Assembly (NCBI RefSeq): GCF_015863205.1
Contig: NZ_JACBXQ010000002.1
Span: forward strand, 62,001 to 126,000
Direction of reading: 5' to 3'
DNA from: Facklamia lactis
GTDB taxonomy: Bacteria; Bacillota; Bacilli; Lactobacillales; Aerococcaceae
DNA: 64,000 nt
This document shows, one piece after another, positions 17,310 through 26,462 of the stretch. The first letter of the stretch is position 1. Every line of letters begins with the position of its first letter. The notes under the pieces were generated by a model. That model saw only the letters and a program-made list of their open reading frames with translations, was not told the DNA's origin and ran no database searches. A program made the translations under genes and the position numbers.

Positions 17310-18124
17310 CAAATTTCCACCCATTTCATTGCTTCAGTTATATTAGATAATAAATCTGTTCCTTTTGCCCACTCTCTTTCAGTCCCCAAGCAACAAGTAT
17401 GAAATTGGATCTGATCACGATAGCATGACTGACGTGAATGAACGTGTCCCATACAACTATATTTAATCGGAAAATCTCGATAAATCTTATCAAAATCATT
17501 CGTTGAGATAAACGCATTAAAATAATCAATATCTTCTTGAAATTTTGGATCCGATGGAATTTGCAGCTCAGGAATCGTCACCATATGAGTCACTAAAATA
17601 ATGTGATCCGTCCGAAAAATTCCAAGCTGCTCTTCCACTTGCTCACAAAAATACTGAGACATTGAGGAATCGTCTTTCCCCCAATAAATTTTCTGTTTAT
17701 CCATCCAGTGATAGCCTTGATAATACCCTTTATCTAAAAACGCCTTACTATGTCGGCCCTTATTAGCATAGTGATTATACCAGGCACAAGTGCCGATTAA
17801 TAACCAATCTTCCTGTAATAATATGGGTTCACGCATCAGGCTCTGAGGATGTTCCTGATAAAGTTTCAATAAATCCCACGCATCTTGCTTATTAGACCAA
17901 AAATCATGATTTCCTGGTACAAAATAAGTAGGAAACCCTAGGAAATCCTGTAATTTTTCCATAAAGTGAATAGTTAAAAGATAATCATTAGAAATATCTC
18001 CAGCCACCACTAAAAGGTCAGCATTATTCGCTTGACACACATTTTTAATCTTCTCGAAAAGATCAAATTTTGTGTACGTTGTTTGCAAATCATAATGAAT
18101 ATCAGCTATAAAAGCTATCCTCAT
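17309..18124 (-). CDS. Metallophosphoesterase (calcineurin-like)
   Basis: 271-residue binuclear-metal phosphoesterase. Motifs in order are FIADIHYD, VVAGDIS, VPGNHDFW, VTHM and GHVHSRQ, all five of the metal-ligand blocks. The ATG at 18122–18124 has GAGG 6 nt upstream; a TTG four codons earlier is less likely. It sits between a LysR regulator and the CblS-like/cobS genes and is translationally linked to the latter. Substrate is unknown; a phosphorylated corrinoid or ribazole intermediate is possible from position only. Confidence 0.85.
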   Translation of the reverse strand: MRIAFIADIHYDLQTTYTKFDLFEKIKNVCQANNADLLVVAGDISNDYLLTIHFMEKLQDFLGFPTYFVPGNHDFWSNKQDAWDLLKLYQEHPQSLMREPILLQEDWLLIGTCAWYNHYANKGRHSKAFLDKGYYQGYHWMDKQKIYWGKDDSSMSQYFCEQVEEQLGIFRTDHIILVTHMVTIPELQIPSDPKFQEDIDYFNAFISTNDFDKIYRDFPIKYSCMGHVHSRQSCYRDQIQFHTCCLGTEREWAKGTDLLSNITEAMKWVEI

Positions 18125-18154
18125 ACCTAACCTCAATCTTTAGTTACTCAATGA

Positions 18155-19036
18155 TTAAACCCATCTAACTCGATATTTACTACGAGGGTTAGCTATTTCT
18201 GTAGTAATATCATAAAATGCTAACACAATATTATCTCTAACACTTTTATTAATCACTAAATATATAGGATCCCTAACAACTAAAGTTTCCACAATTTTTA
18301 TTCTTTCTTGATCAATATCTTCAGCCATACGTCCCAAACGAACAACGCCTACTGTCTTATGACGCAAAATCGCTTCATGCACCACTTCATCACTAGTTGT
18401 ATTAATAATATCTAGGGGTTCATTTAAGAAAGGAAATATATTTTCACTCTTATAATACTCGGTCTCATCAATGACTAAAGGATATTTAGCTAAATAATCA
18501 ATGGTCGTATATTCTTCCTGAAAAATAGTATGATTCACACATACTCCAACTTTTTCTTCGCCAATCTGAACACTTTTAAAATCATTAGGTAGCATATTGC
18601 CAGAAATAATTCCGACATCAATCTCACCCTTTAACAGTTTTCCAACTGTATCCTGATTATTTGAACCAATAAGGGAATATTTTACCCCAGGGTATGCTGC
18701 TCTCATTTTTTTAATAGCAGGCATAAAATATTCATAACAATAATAATCATGTCCCTGCAATTTCAACTGCTGAACACCATTCCCCTGAATGGCAATCTCT
18801 TCAATCGCTTTTAATTCATGAATGATTTTTAATGAACGCGCATATAATTCATGACCAGCTTTCGTTAGCTGATATTTTCCTTCACCTCTAACCAGCAAGA
18901 TTGTTTGCAATTCTTCTTCCAAATACTGAATATGTTTCGTCACAGTTGGCTGTGAATAATTCAACTTAATGGCTGCTTTAGACAAGTTAAGTTCTTCTGC
19001 TACTACTTGAAAAGTCTGAAGTGCTTTTATTTTCAT
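18155..19036 (-). CDS. LysR-family transcriptional regulator
   Basis: 293 residues with an N-terminal winged helix-turn-helix (MKIKALQTFQVVAEELNLSKAA, then YSQPTVTKHIQYLEEEL) and a substrate-binding domain containing LKGEIDVGIISG. The target and effector are unknown. It stands between the adenosyltransferase gene and the phosphoesterase, co-oriented with both, with 35 nt and 30 nt gaps, so it probably lies within the ornithine/B12 transcription unit. Ornithine-pathway or cobalamin control is a contextual guess. Confidence 0.88.
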   Translation of the reverse strand: MKIKALQTFQVVAEELNLSKAAIKLNYSQPTVTKHIQYLEEELQTILLVRGEGKYQLTKAGHELYARSLKIIHELKAIEEIAIQGNGVQQLKLQGHDYYCYEYFMPAIKKMRAAYPGVKYSLIGSNNQDTVGKLLKGEIDVGIISGNMLPNDFKSVQIGEEKVGVCVNHTIFQEEYTTIDYLAKYPLVIDETEYYKSENIFPFLNEPLDIINTTSDEVVHEAILRHKTVGVVRLGRMAEDIDQERIKIVETLVVRDPIYLVINKSVRDNIVLAFYDITTEIANPRSKYRVRWV

Positions 19037-19071
19037 AAGTTCCCTACATTCTTTCAGATGAGATCATGTGC

Positions 19072-19626
19072 TTACCGAAAAACTTTCCCTGATCGTTCAT
19101 AAAAAGTTTCCTGATGATCCATTTGGTGATTAACTAAACGTGCAACCACAAAAAGATAGTCCGATAATCGATTAAGAAACTTTAACACATTAGGATTAGA
19201 TTCTGTTTCATTTTGAAAAGAAACAACACATCTTTCTGCTCTTCGACAGACGGTTCTAGCATAATGTAGCATACTCGCTTCGAGAATCCCTCCAGGTAAT
19301 ATAAAAGATTCAATTTTAGCTGGAATATCACTATATGCATCAATCCGTTCTTCTAACCAATCGATTGCTTCTTTTTTGGTACGATAGTCCATGTAACCAT
19401 GAGGAGTGGCTGTATCTGTACCGCAATCAAATAACAATTGTTGGATTTCCTGCAACTCTTCCTTAACCGTTTGTTCAATATTAGGGTAAGAAATAATAAC
19501 ACCCACTAAAGAATTAAGCTCATCAATTGTTCCATATGCTTCTACTCTAATGTGATCTTTAGGAACAACATCCATACCAATAATTCGAGTTTGACCTTTA
19601 TCGCCTGTACGAGTATAAACTTGCAT
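19072..19626 (-). CDS. pduO: Cob(I)alamin adenosyltransferase (PduO type)
   Basis: Transfers the adenosyl group of ATP to cob(I)alamin or cobinamide, making the AdoCbl cofactor required by ornithine aminomutase next door. The 184 residues start MQVYTRTGDKGQTRIIGM, followed by RVEAYGTIDELNSLVG and the C-terminal helical block ARTVCRRAERCVV and FLNRLSDYLFVVAR. All hallmark residues are visible. AGGGGAG precedes the ATG. It is 21 nt downstream of the GlmL-like gene. Confidence 0.95.
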   Translation of the reverse strand: MQVYTRTGDKGQTRIIGMDVVPKDHIRVEAYGTIDELNSLVGVIISYPNIEQTVKEELQEIQQLLFDCGTDTATPHGYMDYRTKKEAIDWLEERIDAYSDIPAKIESFILPGGILEASMLHYARTVCRRAERCVVSFQNETESNPNVLKFLNRLSDYLFVVARLVNHQMDHQETFYERSGKVFR

Positions 19627-19647
19627 CTAGCTCTCCCCTATCATACT

Positions 19648-21060
19648 TTATTCTTCAGTATCTGTTTCCATTTCAACTGATTCATCTTTATTATACGTCA
19701 AAATTGGAAATCGTAAAGTCTGCTCTAGCAATTCCATGGCAGCCTTTTCATGCGCAGTGGCTAGAACTCCTAAAGAAGACATAATATAATCATGATCTAA
19801 AAGTATTATCAATTCCTTTTTTGGTAAGAGTTTTAAAGAATCACGTGTTTTTCGTATTTTTCCTAGAGTTGTTTCTGCTCTTGATAGGTGGGTCAAAGCT
19901 CCCCCCGTCCCAATCACAAATCGCACGCGACTTAAGTCTTTACCTTCTGCTAAAGTAGAACGTCCCGTTGGTCCATAGACATAGCGAATAGATCCCACAT
20001 GACGATCAACAGCAGTTAGAGTAGCGGTTTCCGTTAAGAGACTGAGAAATTCTCTTTCCTCTTCCGTTGTGGGGATCCCTGTGTAACTTTCCTTAATTTT
20101 ATCAACATCAAAACCTTGCTCCTCTAACTTCTCTCTTCCATAAAGATCAACGACATGATCAAAATTTACATAGAGACCAATATCTCCTTCAACGGTTCTT
20201 TTTGCTAGAGGCTCAGGTGCGGTTGAAATTTTATTAATATAATTTGTTCCTTTGGTAACAGAGTGAACATCTGTTGTTGCCCCACCTACATCAATCACCA
20301 TCACATCCCCCACGTATTGATGGAAAAGTTTAGCGATATTCATCACAGATCCTGGCGTTGGTGAAATCGTTCCGTTCACCATCTCGTAGATATGTTCCAT
20401 CCCGGGAGCATGAATAATATGCTTTTCAAAGGCATCTTGAATTACTTTCCTGGTGGGTTCAATATTTAAATCATCTATTTTCGGGTAAACATTTTCCACC
20501 AAAAATACTTCTTGATTACTATCTTCAAAAATCAACTTAATTTCTTCCTGATTTTCTATATTTCCTGCATAAATCACAGGAATAGTTAAACCTATTCCTG
20601 CGATCATTTCACTATTATCGAGAGCCGTATGCCGCTCTCCATAATCAACACCACCTGCAATTAAAATAATATTAGGATCTGATTCTTGAATTTTTTTCAA
20701 ATCACTTCGTCTTAACTTTCCCGCCGTAACAAAGCGGATGACTGCACCTGCTCCTAGTGCTGCTTCTTTCGCAGCACGAGCAGTCATATCAAACACTAAA
20801 CCATGGACTGTCATTTTTAGACCACCTGCAGCTGAAGATGCAGCAAACATTTCATTATATTGTAACTCATCTACTTGTAAATTATCTTTTAAATTTTCAA
20901 TACTATTTTGTAGTCCGATCCTGACATCCCCATCTTCAACTGTGGTTTTTGACTGACCTTGACCAATAAATGAAGGTTTTTCTCCACTAGTAATTCCATT
21001 AAAAGCATTCACAACTGTTGTCGTTGACCCAATTTCAGCTACAAGCACATCTACTTTCAT
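19648..21060 (-). CDS. GlmL/MutL-like accessory protein of B12-dependent aminomutase
   Basis: 470-residue ASKHA-type ATPase related to GlmL/MutL, the protein found beside glutamate mutase and ornithine aminomutase. The phosphate-binding loops VLVAEIGSTTTVVNAF (4–19) and VMVIDVGGATTDVHSV are typical, with FVIGTGGALTHLS near the end. It directly follows oraE (1 nt gap). The likely role is reactivation or assembly of the OraSE holoenzyme, by analogy to other reactivases; this is not experimentally settled for the family. Confidence 0.85.
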   Translation of the reverse strand: MKVDVLVAEIGSTTTVVNAFNGITSGEKPSFIGQGQSKTTVEDGDVRIGLQNSIENLKDNLQVDELQYNEMFAASSAAGGLKMTVHGLVFDMTARAAKEAALGAGAVIRFVTAGKLRRSDLKKIQESDPNIILIAGGVDYGERHTALDNSEMIAGIGLTIPVIYAGNIENQEEIKLIFEDSNQEVFLVENVYPKIDDLNIEPTRKVIQDAFEKHIIHAPGMEHIYEMVNGTISPTPGSVMNIAKLFHQYVGDVMVIDVGGATTDVHSVTKGTNYINKISTAPEPLAKRTVEGDIGLYVNFDHVVDLYGREKLEEQGFDVDKIKESYTGIPTTEEEREFLSLLTETATLTAVDRHVGSIRYVYGPTGRSTLAEGKDLSRVRFVIGTGGALTHLSRAETTLGKIRKTRDSLKLLPKKELIILLDHDYIMSSLGVLATAHEKAAMELLEQTLRFPILTYNKDESVEMETDTEE

Positions 21061-21061
21061 A

Positions 21062-23281
21062 TTAGTTCTCCTTCTCCATTTGCCAACGTTTTTCGACTAA
21101 AGCAGTGGCCACATCGACTCCTTTACTTCCACGTCCAAAAGCAGCATCCATACCATTTTTGAGTCCAATCTCTGGAATAACTTGCGTCCCTCCAGCAGCC
21201 AAGATAATACGATCCCGTATTCCTTTTTCAATCGCTAAATCATTGATACGCTTCATATTCTTATAATGAATATCATCATGGGAAATAATAGTAGAGGCTA
21301 AGATTCCATCAGCATTCAACTCAATTGCAGCATCCACCATTTTTTCCACTGGCACACTAGTACCTAAATAATGTACTTTTATTCCGTACTTTTCAATACC
21401 GCCATGTTTAATATCAATAATTTCCCGCAATCCAACAGAATGCTCATCTTCTCCAACTGTACCTGCCACAAGGGTCATCCCTTTACGTTTAATATCGGCC
21501 ATAATTTCATCATCTGTTAATACTTCTGGTTCTTCAGGTACAATTAAAGTTTCTTTATTAATTGCAAAAGATAAACGCCCTTTCATCTCAATTCTTGTAC
21601 CTTCAGCATATTGAAGAACTTCAGTATTAATGACTTCACACTCTTCTAAGCCCATTTTCTTACCTATTTCTAGGGCTGCAAATTCTGCCACTCGTTTTGA
21701 TTCAGGCAACATGAATGTGAGTAGGATGATACCATCACCTTTCCACTCAGCTTCTGGATGAATTAAGCCTTCCTCACGATACTTTTTAGTTTCTTCTAAA
21801 CGAAGGTTTACATTATCATTTTCATCTAATTCGTCAATATAAACGATCTTACTATGATCTTCTAAAGTGGATCCTTTGATTAGTTTACTTGGATCTTCAA
21901 CAGCGCTTTCATTATATTGGGCTACATTATTATAACCAAAATGAGCCGTAACAGGTGCTAAGTAATCTTCATCACGCTTATAAATCGTTCCTGCGCCAAT
22001 TCCTCCATTAATTTCCCGTTTAATACCATCTTCATTTCGTTCAGGATAATTACCAGAATCAACAAACATAGTATTTTCAACGGCATTAAAATAGCCTCCC
22101 TGCTCTACAATGGCTTCCATAAATAGAACCGCTCGTTCTTTTAACTCCCGAGCCTTTTCACGAAGAGGTCCTTCATCTTTTAATTGTACCATTTCATTAA
22201 ATCCATCTAGACCCTGGAAGACTTGCTTCGCTGTATCCACCGCTTCAATATTATAAATGTGCCATGGAACGTTACGCCCTTCATCAGGAGTAATCGTCGA
22301 TTGAATATCTGCGCTAGTCAACTTCGAAATTAGTAAGTTTAATGTATGTGTCACAGTCGCTTCTCGAGTTGAAGCTTCCATATATTTTGTATTTTGTTGT
22401 GCACGCATTCTAAAATCAGCAAAGAACTCTCTTAAAGCTACGGCATACGGCAAATCTAAGTACATCGATGGAGCAGGAGGTGCAGTTGGTGGAACCGTTG
22501 AAAGACATATATTAGATGGTTCAATTCCAACTTTATAAGAAAAAGCAGTATTAATTGCATGTTGCACCATTAATTCTGGCATGACTTTCCATGCTTCTCG
22601 TGCAGTTGCATTAGCATTATGGGCTCCATCAATTTGTGCAATATCCGCCCAAGCCATTACTTTTTTAGCTTCGCAAGCATCCACAAAAGAACGAACCATA
22701 TTTATATTCCGATACAGAACATTATATTGAGGATCTTGGTGCGCTCCATTCACACCCTCTTCAGCAAACATTACTGCAATCTCAGGACCAGCAATTCCAG
22801 ATATATAAGAGTGATAATTAATCGGACGTCCAACTTCCTCTTCGATCATATCCAAGGCTTTTCTTTGAGCACGGACTTGTTTACGAGTAATTGGAATACC
22901 ACCAACTCCTTGAGGAGTTCCTTCAATTAAGCCATCAAAATGCGACTGACCAGCCGTCCGAATAACCATAATATGGTCGGCCCCATGCCAAGCAGCCATT
23001 CTCATACGGCGAATATCATCCTCAAAGCGTCCTGATGCGATTTCTGTTGTGATTGTAGAGGTCCCTTGGGGATCAATATTATCAAAGTATTTAGCAGATG
23101 GAAGAGGCACCCCTTGTTTTAAACTTTCTGACATATCTTTATACTCAAAGGAATGCATTTTATAAAGGGGTTTTGGTGTTCTCCAAACCCATCCGCGTCT
23201 TTTGGGTTTGTAGTCTTCTAACTTGTCTAAAATTTGATGAATATCTAATTTCACATCTCTTTGCAACTGGTCCTTATTCAT
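21062..23281 (-). CDS. oraE: D-ornithine 4,5-aminomutase, large subunit OraE
   Basis: AdoCbl- and PLP-dependent mutase subunit converting D-ornithine to (2R,4S)-2,4-diaminopentanoate. About 739 residues: a TIM-barrel catalytic region followed by a Rossmann-like B12 domain. The cobalamin motif DxHxxG appears as DEHSVG with His614. Lys625 lies 11 residues later, the same spacing as the axial His and PLP-binding Lys described for the Clostridium sticklandii enzyme. The ATG at 23279–23281 lies inside the oraS 3' end (8-nt overlap) and has AGGTGGTGG upstream. All key residues look intact. Confidence 0.96.
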   Translation of the reverse strand: MNKDQLQRDVKLDIHQILDKLEDYKPKRRGWVWRTPKPLYKMHSFEYKDMSESLKQGVPLPSAKYFDNIDPQGTSTITTEIASGRFEDDIRRMRMAAWHGADHIMVIRTAGQSHFDGLIEGTPQGVGGIPITRKQVRAQRKALDMIEEEVGRPINYHSYISGIAGPEIAVMFAEEGVNGAHQDPQYNVLYRNINMVRSFVDACEAKKVMAWADIAQIDGAHNANATAREAWKVMPELMVQHAINTAFSYKVGIEPSNICLSTVPPTAPPAPSMYLDLPYAVALREFFADFRMRAQQNTKYMEASTREATVTHTLNLLISKLTSADIQSTITPDEGRNVPWHIYNIEAVDTAKQVFQGLDGFNEMVQLKDEGPLREKARELKERAVLFMEAIVEQGGYFNAVENTMFVDSGNYPERNEDGIKREINGGIGAGTIYKRDEDYLAPVTAHFGYNNVAQYNESAVEDPSKLIKGSTLEDHSKIVYIDELDENDNVNLRLEETKKYREEGLIHPEAEWKGDGIILLTFMLPESKRVAEFAALEIGKKMGLEECEVINTEVLQYAEGTRIEMKGRLSFAINKETLIVPEEPEVLTDDEIMADIKRKGMTLVAGTVGEDEHSVGLREIIDIKHGGIEKYGIKVHYLGTSVPVEKMVDAAIELNADGILASTIISHDDIHYKNMKRINDLAIEKGIRDRIILAAGGTQVIPEIGLKNGMDAAFGRGSKGVDVATALVEKRWQMEKEN

Positions 23282-23645
23282 TATGTCCACCACCTTTAAA
23301 AATTTCTAAGACTTGATCCCAATGATTTCCATCTCCTAATTCTTGTCCAGCTGTACGGATATCAAGATCATTTTCTTTAGCAATACGATAAACAATATGA
23401 CCAGCGCCTTTTCCCATCAAATCATGCTTTAAAACTTGATCGACCACAGCGGTTGCCTCAATAGAGGAAAGACCCATCCTTAACAAAACTGATCTCTCAA
23501 TCGAAGGAGAAGTGTATTCATGACCCAGGTCTAATAAGGGTTGAACAATTTCTTCAGCCAATTGCCAAAACCTATCCTTCAATTCTTCATCAGAAAGATT
23601 CGCTAAATGTTGTCTTTTCTCATCAAACATATCTTTGTTAGTCAT
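23274..23645 (-). CDS. oraS: D-ornithine 4,5-aminomutase, small subunit OraS
   Basis: 123-residue partner of OraE. It starts MTNKDMFDEKRQHLANLSDEELK and contains the family block LGHEYTSPSIERSVLLRMG and the ending DHWDQ-like GDGNHWDQVLEIFKGGG. Length equals that of known OraS proteins (about 120). It is placed directly between ortB (2 nt upstream) and oraE (overlap), as in clostridial clusters. Confidence 0.95.
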   Translation of the reverse strand: MTNKDMFDEKRQHLANLSDEELKDRFWQLAEEIVQPLLDLGHEYTSPSIERSVLLRMGLSSIEATAVVDQVLKHDLMGKGAGHIVYRIAKENDLDIRTAGQELGDGNHWDQVLEIFKGGGHNE

Positions 23646-23647
23646 TT

Positions 23648-25060
23648 TTAAACCCCCTCTTTTATTTCTTTAATAAGCAATTGAACCTCTTCAATTGTAG
23701 AATTAAGTTCCTCTGCAATGTATTCTAATTCTACATCAGATAAATCTTCTTCTGTTTGTGATAAGATATTTTTCACTCTCGATTTATAGACACGTTTAAG
23801 ATCCATATCTCTTGCTTTTATCATGCCTGGATTTTCCGGTAGAATAATGCTTTCTCCTGGAACTTCATCATCTGGATTACCAAAATGAATATCAATGCCA
23901 TTCTTTCTAGCAAATGAGAGTTGTGGTTGCACACTCTTGCCTGCTCCAGTATATTCGGTTTCTTGTACTAATATAATTTGTTCCTGATCCATCTCTTGAG
24001 CAAGAGCAAAAGCAGCAGCTAACGATGTATTACCTGCTGGACCTTTCTCCAAGCCTTCTAACCAGGCAAGGCTTTCTGTGATATAGAAAACTTCGCCTTG
24101 TTTCACTGTTACATAACGTTCCATATATCTGAATGGACGTGCAGCAGATCTTGGAACATCTGACCGATCTGGATTAGTTGAGAAAGGTACTCCAAATCCA
24201 GTATGACCCGTTGTAAAAGATTTACGATTAAAATCTTTATCAGATGCCATATGAAGTCCTTTTAAATCTACACTAGCAGCCACGATTTGACTCGAAGTAT
24301 TGCCTGCTTTTCGTATTCCTCTAGCAGTTCCTGTTAAGTTACCTCCACCAGCATTCGTCACGACTACCACATCAGGTTGTTTTCCAATTTGATCATTAAA
24401 TTGTTGGACTATCTCGTAACCTAGAGTCTCAACCCCAGCAATTCCAAATGGAGTATATAAAGAAGCATTAAAGTAACCTGTTTCTTCTATAATTTTCAAA
24501 AATTCATAAAATAATTCGGGGCCTACGGATAACTGAACAACTTCTGCACCTAATGCTTCACACTTACGAGCTTTTTCTACAATTTCTGGTTGACCAACTT
24601 GCTCTGAGTCAAAGCATTCTTGTACTACAATACATTTTAAACCTAACTTAGCTGCATGACAGGCTACTGCTGCGCCATAATTACCGCTGGTTGCAGTCAC
24701 AACCCCTTCATAACCTAATTTTTTTGCATGATAACAAGATATAGAAGCCCGTCGATCTTTAAAAGAACCAGACGCATTACATGCCTCATCTTTAATAAAG
24801 ATTCTAGCGCCTTTACCTTCTGGTGCATATTTACGAGCAAGTTTCGTAAGGTTTTTCAACTCAACAATTGGTGTATTCCCTACTCCTAACTCTAATTGGA
24901 TCTTGCGCATCTCATCCATTTCATAACCAACTTCAGACATCATTGCTTCATAATCGAAGGCAGCCCCCTCTAATTCAAATTTTGAAAAATCAATTTGAAG
25001 AGAATTATTCATTATTTCGTTATTACGGCCCATTACCGCCTCATAAGACTTATCTAACAA
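23648..25060 (-). CDS. ortB: 2-amino-4-oxopentanoate thiolase, beta subunit OrtB
   Basis: PLP-dependent subunit (fold type II, threonine synthase-like) of the CoA-dependent thiolase that splits 2-amino-4-oxopentanoate into acetyl-CoA and alanine. The 470 residues contain the PLP lysine in ASGSFKDRRA, the glycine-rich phosphate loop VTNAGGGNLTG and ATSGNYGAAV. The start is a TTG at 25058–25060 with GAGGTG 8 nt upstream; the SD overlaps the ortA stop. Confidence 0.93.
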   Translation of the reverse strand: MLDKSYEAVMGRNNEIMNNSLQIDFSKFELEGAAFDYEAMMSEVGYEMDEMRKIQLELGVGNTPIVELKNLTKLARKYAPEGKGARIFIKDEACNASGSFKDRRASISCYHAKKLGYEGVVTATSGNYGAAVACHAAKLGLKCIVVQECFDSEQVGQPEIVEKARKCEALGAEVVQLSVGPELFYEFLKIIEETGYFNASLYTPFGIAGVETLGYEIVQQFNDQIGKQPDVVVVTNAGGGNLTGTARGIRKAGNTSSQIVAASVDLKGLHMASDKDFNRKSFTTGHTGFGVPFSTNPDRSDVPRSAARPFRYMERYVTVKQGEVFYITESLAWLEGLEKGPAGNTSLAAAFALAQEMDQEQIILVQETEYTGAGKSVQPQLSFARKNGIDIHFGNPDDEVPGESIILPENPGMIKARDMDLKRVYKSRVKNILSQTEEDLSDVELEYIAEELNSTIEEVQLLIKEIKEGV

Positions 25061-25065
25061 TTCAC

Positions 25066-25359
25066 TTACACCTCTTCCATTTCTTTACTTAATTGCGAAT
25101 GAATTTCTGTAATTTCAGGCACATATTCTCCAAACGAGTGATCAAAATAAGGTTGCTCCACTACCAGCTCCCCAACCACTTCACGACCCGTAACTGTGGT
25201 AATGTGGACCTCTTCTCCAATTTCACCATCATTATTTAGAAAGCCTTTTACCCACATCACTAATGGCACTTGTTTAGTATCTTCCGGAACTTGTGGAGCT
25301 CTTTCCGTAGGGGATAAAACGATATTTTTAATTTGTACCCATTCACCTTTTTTAGCCAA
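25066..25359 (-). CDS. ortA: 2-amino-4-oxopentanoate thiolase, alpha subunit OrtA
   Basis: 97-residue small subunit of the OrtAB thiolase. The sequence MAKKGEWVQIKNIVLSPTERAP with later PLVMWVKGFL and GREVVGELVVEQPYFDHSFG matches the family. The start is TTG at 25357–25359 with AGGAGG 7 nt upstream. It lies between ord and ortB, the order known from ornithine-fermenting clostridia. Confidence 0.93.
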   Translation of the reverse strand: MAKKGEWVQIKNIVLSPTERAPQVPEDTKQVPLVMWVKGFLNNDGEIGEEVHITTVTGREVVGELVVEQPYFDHSFGEYVPEITEIHSQLSKEMEEV

Positions 25360-25384
25360 TTAAATTCCTCCTGATCTTAAATAG

Positions 25385-26443
25385 TTATTTAACAATTTTT
25401 TTATTTTCTTTTATTTGTTCTCTAAAATCTCCTAAGATTGCATGTGGAATTGGTAAGTCGATCATTGTCACTACCCCTGCTTCTGAGTTAATAACTTTCG
25501 GAATCATATTAACTAACATTGCAATTGTTCCTAAACCACCTTCAATTTCAGGTGAATTAACCATATTTACCTTAGGTGTTCCATCAATAATAACGTAGTC
25601 TCCTGTATCAATTCCCACTTGTTCTGGTTCAATCTGTTGAGGATGATCCATTGTAAAGAATTCTTCCCCGTTTACCATCCCCTTAGCAGTCATTGCCACT
25701 CCTGCTACTGAGCCTGCTTTAGCTTCTCCATAAGGAGATTTCCGATCTACATCTGTTACAATAGCTTCCATTCCTGTTTCAAAATGTTCTAATTCCACTC
25801 CTAGTGCATCTGCCATCATTTGAACGGACTCTGCAAATCCAACATGTCCTGACATCTTACCAGCTGCCTTACGCTCTTCAAACTCCTCAACACTAATTCC
25901 AATCCCTTGTTCCTCCATAACGGCCGGACCAAATGGAGAAAGTGAATTAACACGACGAGACGTAATTTGTTTCACATCAACTAATGCTCCTGTCATGACT
26001 AATACTAATAGATCCATAATATGTCCTGGGTTAATCCCGGTTCCCAAAACAGTCACATCGTTTTCTTTTGCCAACTGGTCTAACTGCTCAGTTAATTCCG
26101 GACTCTGAGCTTTTGGATAAGCCATTTCTTCAGCACTCGAAATGACATTCATTTTATTTTCAATAATTTTTTTAATCTTATCAAAAGAACTTTCCACAAA
26201 AGAATCAGTACAAAGCACCACAATATCTGCATACTCAGGTTTGATATATTCTTCCACTGTTCCTACTTTGATATTTTCTTTTTCAGGGAATTCTTCTCCT
26301 AACACTTCAAAAAGAGGCTTTCCAACTTTATCCCCAATATCAATCGCCCCTACAATATCGACACCTTTTTTCTTCAATAAAGTTTTCGCTACACCTGAAC
26401 CCATTGCCCCAATTCCCCAAATTACTACTTTTACATTTTCCAT
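25385..26443 (-). CDS. ord: 2,4-diaminopentanoate dehydrogenase
   Basis: NAD(P)-dependent oxidative deaminase converting 2,4-diaminopentanoate to 2-amino-4-oxopentanoate and ammonia. The 352 residues start with a Rossmann loop VVIWGIGAMGSG (6–17) and show the dihydrodipicolinate reductase-like blocks VLGTGINPGHIMDLLVL and SPFGPAVMEEQGIG. AGGAGG precedes the ATG. It is 25 nt upstream of ortA and 19 nt downstream of orr. Confidence 0.94.
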   Translation of the reverse strand: MENVKVVIWGIGAMGSGVAKTLLKKKGVDIVGAIDIGDKVGKPLFEVLGEEFPEKENIKVGTVEEYIKPEYADIVVLCTDSFVESSFDKIKKIIENKMNVISSAEEMAYPKAQSPELTEQLDQLAKENDVTVLGTGINPGHIMDLLVLVMTGALVDVKQITSRRVNSLSPFGPAVMEEQGIGISVEEFEERKAAGKMSGHVGFAESVQMMADALGVELEHFETGMEAIVTDVDRKSPYGEAKAGSVAGVAMTAKGMVNGEEFFTMDHPQQIEPEQVGIDTGDYVIIDGTPKVNMVNSPEIEGGLGTIAMLVNMIPKVINSEAGVVTMIDLPIPHAILGDFREQIKENKKIVK

Positions 26444-26462
26444 ATATACTTCCTCCTATTTT

